Source: Chondrosia reniformis
Taxonomy: Eukaryota; Porifera; Demospongiae; Chondrillida; Chondrillidae
Direction of reading: 5' to 3'
DNA length: 64,000 nucleotides
Assembly (NCBI GenBank): GCA_947172415.1
Contig: OX359192.1
Coordinates: forward strand, 2,110,501-2,174,500
In this document: piece by piece, positions 36,601 to 48,600 of the stretch
Numbering within the stretch: the first letter of the stretch is position 1
Layout: each line of letters starts with the position of its first letter
Made by a program: the position numbers and the translations under genes
The notes under the pieces: generated by a model
What the model was told of the DNA's origin: nothing
Databases searched by the model: none
Seen by the model: the letters and a program-made list of their open reading frames with translations, nothing else

Positions 36601-39600
36601 GTGGATCCAGTGGATAAGGATGGTCAAACACCACTTTTTAAGGCTTCAAAGAGAGGAGATGTAGAAATGTGTCAACTGCTAGTAAGAACAATCAGATTAA
36701 TGTTAATGTTCATATTTAAGAGATATATATTTACGTAGGTACATAAAGTGGTACTCTGTGCACAACATTCTCTAACTACAAATTCCTGACAGACCTGGTC
36801 TGACATCATATTAACTAGTTAGCTTAAACCCCACACTATCTACACAATCATCTATTGTCAATTAGGTTCAGTTAGAAACTAAGAACCTTTCATAGTATAT
36901 TCTGATGGAAGTCCAAGTCTGTGAGCTATAACTCCTTAGTCCATGACAATGATTGATTTTCAATGATGCCATGCAGGTGACTAATTGATTTGCATATATA
37001 CTGTTTTACCTTTTCCAGGGTATATCCAGAATATCCCCCACCATTAACCAGCCTATTGCCATGTTACTGGGGGTAGAATAGAAATATTTAAATATTTAGC
37101 CGTTAGCATTGTGTGTACCTTTTGAAAGCTATTTGTGAACAATATTTCATGGATATGTGATTTTATAGAATGAAATCAGTTTCAATATTTACGTAGGTAA
37201 CGTCCAGCGTATAAAAACATTATGTAGTGTAATAATGAGTCCAATTCAATAAGATTTCATTTTTGATTAGTTACTACGTCACTTAGTATGTATGTTTTTG
37301 TTTCCCTCAGGGATATGTATTATCAGAGTTTCACTGTAAATACATATATGTTGTTAAAGGCCAATTCTGATAAGTCAGAAGGTGCTGTAAAATACTTGTC
37401 ATGGAGGTGACTTATCTTAGGTGGTAACAGTTATGTTTTAGTGTACTGCATGTACTGACTCTTGTTAAGAGACCATCTTGTAGACAGTACTTTCCCATTG
37501 AATAAAACTGTAGTAGATACATTTTATTTATGGATCCAGGCAATTTTTATTTCCTAATACCTTCTTTACATACTGTATATTCAGGGTAGTACTGTAATTG
37601 AAGTGATTTGGTCTCATATCTGTTTTAACTGAAATAATGTAATATCTACTCTTTATTTCATTATTGTGTTTTCTTTGACTCACTGATGTGTGAGTTATAT
37701 ACGTATTTACATCCATTCCTCTTCTGACTATACTGTAAGTTACACTTTATATAATGGCCACAATTTCACTGTATGTACGTATTCTGTGCTCAAACCAGTA
37801 AGCCAGTTACAGTCAAAACATTAGCATTGTCCTAATTTATGTTTTATGTTTTGTTGAACAAGTTATAAGTCTCATCTGTGTTTAGACATTGTAAACATGT
37901 ACAAGAAGTTTAAAATGTTAATGCTAAGGGTGATGTACATATTGAAAAGTACTCTACTCTATTGAAAGTTAGTTTTTATTCTATATCTATAGCTACACCA
38001 TAAAGCTAAAGTCAACCAGAAGATCATTGAAGGAAAGACACCTCTTCATGTATCATCTAATGTAAGTCGGCTCTTAATGTGATTTCAATGTGTTTTACTT
38101 ATGCACAATAGTGAGTTTAGTTTATTCAAGTGCCTGGGATTGGAAATAAACTTTGAAATATAAAGAATTTTGAAATATAAAGAATGATAGCAATTTAATA
38201 TTTAAATCCTAACAGTTGTATCAGAATTATTTAGTAGGTATGTCCAGTACTTCAAGTCACTCTATGCCTGTGGCAGCCACTGAAACGCTTAACTTCTTAA
38301 TTGTTTAATTTTTAATAATATTTTACTAATAAGCAGTCCTAAAGCAATTGAAGCAATTAGAGTTGGTTGACCAACCAGTACATCAGTCTTAGGGTCATTT
38401 TAAATCTGCATACTTATTAAATTCATGATCATGTTGCTATTTCTTATAAGCTGTATACTTTGTATACAAACTATGTTTATACACATTCATCTTTCAAAGT
38501 ACGTATGTACAGTATATGAGAAAATATGTGAATCATAGGTTTTATGATGATACGTACTTTAATAAAACAAGTATTTTGAGTTTAAAAACTCGTGGGGCGG
38601 CAAATTAACTTGAACTACTTGGCCACTTCGTTGGAATATAATGTAAATATTTATAATCTTAACAATTGAGGACGCTTATGATGATGATTATATTGACTTT
38701 AAAGGTACATGTATACTTAGGTCACAAATAAGTAAAACTGCTAATATATTGTATAACTTATAGTTGCTGTATGTTTCCTTAACAATATTTTTAAGTACTG
38801 TTCTGATGTGTCTCTCTGTATGAGGGCTACTGAACTAAACTTTGTATTTATGATTTTATCTTTTTTATGTTTGTTTACTTTAACTAGGTCAAAGTGGCAA
38901 AGTTGTTACTTGATCATCAGTGTGAGGTGGATCCAGTGGATGACATTGGTGAAACACCACTTTTTAAGGGTTCAAAGAGAGGAGATGTAGAAATGTGTCA
39001 ACTACTAGTAAGAACAATCAGATTAATGTTGTTATTGTTCATATTTAAGAGATATTCATACATAGGTACATAAAGTGGTACTCTGTGCACAACATTCTCT
39101 AACTACTAATTCCTGACAGACCTGGTCTGACATCATATTAACTAGTTAGCTTAAACCCCACACCATCTACACAAACATCTATTGTCAATTAGGTACAGTT
39201 AGAAACTAAGAAACTTACATAGTTGTACTGGACTCATTGTATAATATGATTTGAACATTTTTGTTCAATCTCATCGGAGACCATCTTGCAGATAGTACTT
39301 TTCCATTGATTAGATACATTCTCTTTATGGATCCAGGCAATGTTTTACTTCCTAATGCCTTTTTATATACGTACGTATATTCAGGGTAGTACTCTATTTG
39401 AAAGATTTGGTGTCATATCTGTTTTAACTGAAACATTGTAATATCTACTCTTTATTTTATTATTGTGTTTTCTTTGACTCACTGATGTGTAAGTTATATA
39501 TTTACATCCATTCCTCTTCTGACTATACTGTAAGTTACACTTTATATAATGGCCACAATTTCACTGTATGTATTCTGTGCTCAAACCAATAAGCCATTTA

Positions 39601-42600
39601 TATATAGTCAAAACATTGGTATTGTCTTAATTTATATTTTATGTTTTGTTGAACACGTTATAAGTCTCATCTGTGTTTAGACATTGTAAACATGTACAAG
39701 AAGTTTGATATGTTAATGCTAAGGGTGATGTACATATTGAAAAGTACTCTACTCTATTGAAAGTTAGTTTTTATTCTATATCTATAGCTACACCATAAAG
39801 CTAAAGTCAACCAGACAGAGAGGATTGGCATTACACCTCTCCATGTATCATCTAATGTAAGTTGACTCTTAATGTGATTTCAATGTATTTTATTTATGCA
39901 CAATAGTGAGTTTAGTTTATTCAAGTGCTTGGGATTGGAAATAAAATTTGAAATAACCAGAATTTTGAAATATAAAGAATGAAGCAATTTAATATTTAAA
40001 TCGTAACAGTTGTATCAGAATTATTTAGTAGGTATGTCCAGTACTTCAAGTCACTCTGTGCCTGTGGCAGCCACTGAAATGCTTAACTTCTAAATTGTTT
40101 AATTTTTAATAATATTTTACTAATAAGAAGTCCTAAAGCAATTGAAGCAATTAAAGTTTGGTTGACCAACTAGTACATCAGTCTTAGGGTCATTTTAAGT
40201 CTGCATGCTTATTAAATTCATGATCATGTTGCTATTTCTTATAAGCTGTATACTTTGTATACAAATTACATTTATACACATTCATCTTTCAAAGTACCTA
40301 CGTACATATATACAGTATATGGGAAAATAATACAATTTATGATGATACGTACTTTAATAAAAAAAGAGTTTATGATATAAACACACATTTTAGTTTACTA
40401 AGACAAGGTTTTAAGTACATTATTGACTTTAAAGGTACATGTATACCCAGGTCACAAATAAGTAAAACTGCTAATATATTGTATAACCTATAGTTGCTGT
40501 GTGTGTTTCCTGAACAATATTTTCAAGTTCTGTTCTGATGTGTCACACTTAACCTCTCTGTATGAGGGCTATGTCGTATGAATTAATGGCATGTGACTGT
40601 TAATAACAGCTGTTTATCTCACTTTGGTTGTAATGATAAATTCTGTTTTCTGACAATGCTTTGATTTAATATAGAAGGACAGCCACTGAACTTTGTATTT
40701 ATGATTTTATCTTTCTTATGTTTGTTTACTTTAACTAGGTCAAAGTGGCAAAGTTGTTACTTGATCATCATTGTGAGGTGGATCCAGTGAATACGTATGG
40801 TGAAACACCACTTTTTAAGGCTTCAAAGAGAGGAGATGTAGGAATGTGTCAACTGCTAGTAAGAACAATCAGATTAATGTTATTGTTCATATTTAAGAGA
40901 TATTCATACGTACATAGGTACATAAAGTTGTACTCTGTGCACAACATTCTCTAACTACTAATTCCTGACAGACCTGGTCTGACATCATATTAACGAGTTA
41001 GCTTAAACCCCACACCATCTACACAAACATCTATTGTCAATTAGGTACAGTTAGAAACTAAGAAACTTACATACATAGTTGTACTGGACTCTTTGTATGT
41101 TCAATCTCATCGGAGACCATCTTGTAGACAGTACTTTCCCATTAATTAGATACATTCTCTTTATGGATCCAGGCAATGTTTTACTTCCTAATACCTTCTT
41201 ACATACATACATATATTCAAGGTATTACTCTAATTGAAATGATTTGGGCCTCATAACTGTTTTAACTGAAACAATGTAATATCTACTCTTTATTACATTG
41301 TTGTGTTTTCTTTGACTCACTGATGTGTGAGTTATATATTCACATCCATTCCTCTTCTGACTATACTGTAAGTTACACTTTATATAATGGCCACAATTTC
41401 ACTGTATGTATTCTGTACTCAAACCAGTAAGCCAGTTATAGTCAAAACATTGGCTTTATCTTTTATGTTTTGTTGAACAAGTTATAAGTCTCATCTGTGT
41501 TTAGACATTGTAAACATGTACAAGAAGTTTAAAATGTTAATGCTAAGGGTGATGTACATTTTGAAAAATACTCTACTCTATTGAAAGTTAGTTTTTATTC
41601 TATATCTATAGCTACACCATAAAGCTAATGTCAACAAGAAGAGATTTGATGGAAAGACACCTCTCCAAGTAGCATCTAATGTAAGTAATGTAATTTCAGT
41701 GTGTTTTACTTATGCACAATAGTGAGTTTAGTTTATTCAAGTGCCTGGGATTGTAATATTTATAATCTTAACGATTGAGGACGCTTATGCTGATGATTAT
41801 ATTGACTTTAAAGTTACATGTATACCTAGGTCACAAATAAGTAAAACTGCTAATATATTGTATACGTAACTTATAGTTGCTGTATGTTTCCTTAACAGTA
41901 TTTTTAAGTACTGTTCTGATGTGTCTCTCTGTATGAGGGCTACTGAACTGAACTTTGTATTTATGATTTTATCTTTTTTATGTTTGTTTACTTTAACTAG
42001 GTCAAAGTGGCAAAGTTGTTACTTGATCATCAGTGTGAGGTGGATCCAGTGGATGACATTGGTGAAACACCACTTTTTAAGGGTTCAAAGAGAGGAGATG
42101 TAGAAATGTGTCAACTACTAGTAAGAACAATCAGATTAATGTTGTTATTGTTCATATTTAAGAGATATTCATACATAGGTACATAAAGTGGTACTCTGTG
42201 CACAACATTCTCTAACTACTAATTCCTGACAGACCTGGTCTGACATCATATTAACTAGTTAGCTTAAACCCCACACCATCTACACAAACATATATTGTCA
42301 ATTAGGTACAGTTAGAAACTAAGAAACTTACATAGTTGTACTGGACTCATTGTATAATATGATTTGAACATTTTTGTTCAATCTCATCGGAGACCATCTT
42401 GCAGATAGTACTTTTCCATTGATTAGATACATTCTCTTTATGGATCCAGGCAATGTTTTACTTCCTAATGCCTTTTTATATACGTACGTATATTCAGGGT
42501 AGTACTCTATTTGAAAGATTTGGTGTCATATCTGTTTTAACTGAAACATTGTAATATCTACTCTTTATTTTATTATTGTGTTTTCTTTGACTCACTGATG

Positions 42601-45600
42601 TGTAAGTTATATATTCACATCCATTCCTCTTCTGACTATACTGTAAGTTACACTTTATATAATGGCCACAATTTCACTGTATGTATTCTGTGCTCAAACC
42701 AATAAGCCAGTTATATACAGTCAAACCATTGGTATTGTCTTAATTTATATTTTATGTTTTGTTGAACAAGTTATAAGTCTCATCTGTGTTTAGACATTGT
42801 AAACATGTACAAGAAGTTTAAAATGTTAATGCTAAGGGTGATGTACAAATTGAAAAGTACTCTACTCTATTGAAAGTTAGTTTTTATTCTATATCTACAG
42901 CTACACCATAAAGCTAAAGTCAACCAGACAGATAGGATTGGCATTACACCTCTCCATGTATCATCTAATGTAAGTCAACTCTTAATGTGATTTCAATGTG
43001 TTTTATTTATGCACAATAGTGAGTTTAGTTTATTCAAATTCTTGGGATTGGAAATAAAATTTGAAATAACCAGAATTTTGAAATATAAAGAATGAAGCAA
43101 TTTAATATTTAAATCCTAAGAGAAACCAGTTGTATCAGAATTATTTAGTAGGTATGTCCAGTACTTCAAGTCACTCTGTGCCTGTGGCAGCCACTGAAAT
43201 GCTTAACTTCTAAAATGTTTAGTTTTTAATAATATTTTACTAATAAGAAGTCCTAAAGCAATTGAAGCAATTAAAGTTTGGTTGACCAACTAGTACATCA
43301 GCCTTAGGGTCATTTTAAGTCTGCATGCTTATTAAATTCATGATCATGTTGCTATTTCTTATAAGCTGTATACTTTGTATACAAATTACATTTATACACA
43401 TTCATCTTTCAAAGTATACGTACGTACATATATACAGTATATGGGAAAATAATACAATTTATGATGATACGTACTTTAATAAAAAAGAGTTTTATGATAT
43501 AAACACACATTTTAGTTTACTAAGACAAGGTTTTAAGTACATTATTGACTTTAAAGGTACATGTATACCCAGGTCACAAATAAGTAAAACTGCTAATATA
43601 TTGTATAACTTATAGTTGCTGTGTGTGTTTCCTGAACAATATTTTTAAGTTCTGTTCTGATGTGTCACACTTAACCTCTCTGTATGAGGGCTATGTCGTA
43701 TGAATTAATGGCATGTGACTGTTAATGACAGCTGTTTATCTACTTTGGTTGTAATGATAAATTCTGTTTTCTGACAATGCTTTGATTTAATATAGAAGGA
43801 CAGCCACTGAACTTTGTATTTATGATTTTATCTTTCTTATGTTTGTTTACTTTAACTAGGTCAAAGTGGCAAAGTTGTTACTTGATCATCATTGTGAGGT
43901 GGATCCAGTGGATAAGGATGGTCAAACACCACTTTTTAAGGCTTCAAAGAGAGGAGATGTAGAAATGTGTCAACTGCTAGTAAGAACAATCAGATTAATG
44001 TTATTGTTCATATTTAAGAGATATATATTTACGTAGGTAAATAAAGTGGTACTCTGTGCACAACATTCTCTAACTACAAATTCCTGACAGACCTGGTCTG
44101 ACATCATATTAACTAGTTAGCTTAAACCCCACACCATCTACACAATCATCTATTGTTAATTAGGTTCAGTTAGAAACTAAGAATCTTTCATAGTATATTC
44201 TGATAGAAGTCCAAGTCTGTGAGCTATAACTCCTTAGTCCATGACAATGATTGATTTTCAATGATGCCATGCAGGTGACTAATTGATTTGCATATATACT
44301 GTTTTATCTTTTCCAGGGTATATCCAGAATATCCCCCACCATTAACCAGCCTATTGCCATGTTACTGGGGGTAGAATAGAAATATTTAAATATTTAGCCG
44401 TTAGCATTGTGTGTACCTTTTGAAAGCTATTTGTGAACAATATTTCATGGATATGTGATTTTATAGAATGAAATCAGTTTCAATATTTAGGTAACGTCCA
44501 GCGTATAAAAACATTATGTAGTGTAATAATGAGTCCAATTCAATAAGATTTCATTTTAGATTAGTTAGTACGGTAGGCGTCAAAAAAAAGTAAACGTTTC
44601 GTTCATTTAGACTAAGCCAGAACGGCGTACCGTTTTATTTCGGCTTAGTCTTCAATTCGTCCCAAAGCGTTTTAGATCGTCCTTATTATAGGCCTACGAA
44701 ATGAATAAAAACGATCAATCGTCTATTGCTTGCATTCCGACGTAAGTTGTAAATTACTGTTAAACAAGTTAATACTTGTTTAGCTTACTTGTGAAATACT
44801 TGGACAATTGGACTATAATTAACAAGAAGCGTTTCTCACATGCATGCGTTCCTACGCAAGACCGTTCCGCATGTTTTAGAAAGTACAGATGATCGTTTTT
44901 CAAAGACGATCGATTGTTGTGTATCGTCTTCACACAGTTTTCGTAGGAACAAAACGCCGTATAAACGAAACGAAACGTTTACTTTTTTGATGCCTACCGT
45001 ACATCACTTAGTATGTATGTTTTTGTTTCCCTCAGGGATATGTCTTATCAGAGTTTCACTGTAAATACATATATGTTGTTAAAGGCTAATTCTGATAAGT
45101 CAGAAGGAGCTGTAATATACTTGTAATGGAGGTGACTTATCTTAGGTGGTATCAGTAATGTTTTAGTGTACTGCATAGACTGACTCTTGTTAAGAGACTG
45201 TCTTGTAGACAGTTCTTTCCCATTGAATAAAACTGTAGTAGATACATTTTATTTATGGATCCAGGCAATTTTTACTTCCTAATACCTTCTTTACATACTG
45301 TATATATCAGGGTAGTACTGTAATTGAAGTGATTTGGTCTCATATCTGTTTTAACTGAAATAATGTAATATCTACTCTTTATTTCATTATTGTGTTTTCT
45401 TTGACTCACTGATGTGTGAGTTATATATTCAAATCCATTCCTCTTCTGACTATACTGTAAGTTACACTTTATATAATGGCCACAATTTCACTGTATGTAT
45501 TCTGTGCTCAAACCAATAAGCCAGTTATATATAGTCAAAACATTGGTATTGTCTTAATTTATATTTTATGTTTTGTTGAACAAGTTATAAGTCTCATCTG

Positions 45601-48600
45601 TGTTTAGACATTGTAAACATGTACAAGAAGTTTGATATGTTAATGCTAAGGGTGATGTACAAATTGAAAAGTACTCTACTCTATTGAAAGTTAGTTTTTA
45701 TTCTATATCTACAGCTACACCATAAAGCTAAAGTCAACCAGACAGATAGGATTGGCATTACACCTCTCCATGTATCATCTAATGTAAGTCGACTCTTAAT
45801 GTGATTTCAATGTGTTTTACTTATGCACAATAGTGAGTTTAGTTTATTCAAGTGCTTGGGATTGGAAATAAACTTTGAAATAACCAGAATTTTGAAATAT
45901 AAAGAATGATAGCAATTTAATATTTAAATCCTAAGAGAAACCAGTTGTATCAGAATTATTTAGTAGGTATGTCCAGTACTTCAAGTCACTCTATGCCTGT
46001 GGCAGCCACTGAAATGCTTAACTTCTAATTTTTAATATTTTACTATTATAAGAAGTCCTAAAGCAATTGAAGCCATTACAGTTGGTTGACCAACTAGTAC
46101 ATCAGTCTCAGGGTCATTTTAATTTTAAATTTATGATCATGTAGCTATTTCTTATAAGCTTATATTTTGTATACAAACTTCGTTTATACACATTCATCTT
46201 TCGAAATACATACATACGTATGTACATACAGAATGCGAGTAAATAATGTGAATCATAGGTTTTATGATGATACGTACTTTAATAAAAAAGAGTTTTATGA
46301 TATAAACACACATTTTAGTTTACTAAGACAAGGTTTTAAGTACATTATTGACTTTAAAGGTACATGTATACCTAGGTCAGAAATAAGTAAAACTGCTAAT
46401 ATATTGTATAACTTATAGTTGCTGTGTGTGTTTCCTGAACAATATTTTCAAGTTCTGTTCTGATGTGTCACACTTAAACTCTCTGTATGAGGGCTATGTC
46501 GTATGAATTAATGGCATGTGACTGTTAATAACAGCTGTTTATCTCACTTTGGTTGTAATGATAAATTCTGTTTTCTGACAATGCTTTGATTTAATATAGA
46601 AGGACAGCCACTGAACTTTGTATTTATGATTTTATCTTTCTTATGTTTGTTTACTCTAACTAGGTCAAAGTGGCAAAGTTGTTACTTGATCATCAATGTG
46701 AGGTGGATCCAGTGGATGACATTGGTGGAACACCACTTTTTAATGCTTCAAAGAGAGGAGATGTAGAAATGTGTCAACTACTAGTAAGAACAATCAGATT
46801 AATGTTATTGTTCATATTTAATAAGAGATATTCATACATAGGTACATAAAGTGGTACTCTGTGTACAACATTCTTTAACTACTAATTCCTGACAGACCTG
46901 GTCTGACATCATATTAACTAGTTAGCTTAAACCCCACATCATCTACACAATCATCTATTGTCAATTAGGTTCAGTTAGAAACTAAGAACCTTTCATAGTA
47001 TATTCTGATGGAAGTCCAAGTCTGTGAGCTATAACTCCTTAGTCCATGACAATGATTGATTTTCAATGATGCCATGCAGGTGACTAATTGATTTGCATAT
47101 ATACTGTTTTACCCTTTCCAGGGTATATCCAGAATATACCCCACCATAAACCAGCCTATTGCCATGTTACTGGGGGTAGAATAGAAATATTTAAATATTT
47201 AGCCGTTAGCATTGCATGTATCTTTTGAAAGTTATTTGTGAACAATATTTCATGGATATGTGATTTTATAGAATGAAATCAGTTTCATTATTTAGGTATC
47301 TTCCAACATACAAAAACATTATGTAGTTTAATAATGAGTCCAATTCAATAAGATTTCATTTTTGATTAGTTAGTACCTCACTTAGTATGTATGTTTTTGT
47401 TTCCCTCGGAGGTATGTATTATCAGAGTTTCACTGTAAATACATACATGTTGTTTAAGGCTAATTCTGATAAGTCAGAAGTTGCTGTAATATACTTGTCA
47501 TGGAGGTAACTTATCTTAGGTGGTAACAGTTATGTTTTTAGTATACTGCATGGACTTGTTAAGAGACCATCTTGTAGACAGTACTTTCCCATTGAATAAA
47601 ACTGTAGTAGATACATTTTATTTATGGATCCAGGCAATTTTTACTTCCTAATACCTTCTTTACATACTGTATATTCAGGGTAGTACTGTAATTGAAGTGA
47701 TTTGGTCTCATATCTGTTTTAACTGAAATAATGTAATATCTACTCTTTATTTCATTATTGTGTTTTCTTTGACTCACTGATGTGTGAGTTATATATTCAA
47801 ATCCATTCCTCTTCTGACTATACTGTAAGTTACACTTGATATAATGGCCACAATTTCACTGTATGTATTCTGTGCTCAAACCAGTAAGCCAGTTATAGTC
47901 AAAACATTGGCATTGTCTTAATTATGTTTTATGTTTTGTTGAACAAGTTATAAGTCTCATCTGTGTTTAGACATTGTAAACATGTACAAGAAGTTTAAAA
48001 TGTTAATGCTAAAGGTGATGTACATATTGAAAAGTACTCTACTCTATTGAAAGTTAGTTTTTATTCTATATCTACAGCTACACCATAAAGCTAATGTCAA
48101 CCAGAAGAGCATTGAAGGAAAGACACCTCTCCATGTAGCATCTAATGTAAGTCGACTCTTAATGTGATTTCAATGTGTTTTACTTATGCACAATAGTGAG
48201 TTTAGTTTATTCAAGTGCCTGGGATTGGAAATAAACTTTGAAATAACCAGAATTTTGACATATAAAGAATGATAGCAATTTAATATTTAAATCCTAACAG
48301 TTGTATCAGAATTATTTAGTAGGTATGTCCAGTACTTCAAGTCACTCTATGCCTGTGGTAGCCACTAAAATGCTTAACTTCTAAATTGTTAAATTTTTAT
48401 TAATATTTTACTAATAAGAAGTCCTAAAGCAATTGAAGCCATTAAAGTTGGTTGACCAACCAGTATATCAGTCTTAGAGTCATTTAAATCTGCATACTTA
48501 TTAAATTCATGATCATGTCGCTATTTCTTATGAGCTGTATACTTTATATACAAACTATGTTTATACACATTCATCTTTCAAAGTACGTATGTATGTACAG

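Larger units (their letters stand above)
13467..48146 (+). repeat. Tandem array of 14 two-exon ankyrin modules, about 34.7 kb
   Basis: Strict alternation of a 120-nt exon (a) and a 69-nt exon (b), all phase 0. Each a+b pair encodes 63 residues that resolve into ankyrin repeats of 30 and 33. Units are highly similar in introns as well as exons. The a-to-b intron comes in a short form (about 780 bp) and a long form (about 1300-1430 bp, containing the 185-bp dispersed repeat). Pairs 4, 7, 10 and 12 have a-exons encoding the same protein sequence (DIGE tip). Pairs 7-9 and 12-14 form a larger duplicated block at an offset of about 10.1 kb. Size variation between units is explained almost entirely by transposon insertions. 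Confidence 0.95.
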
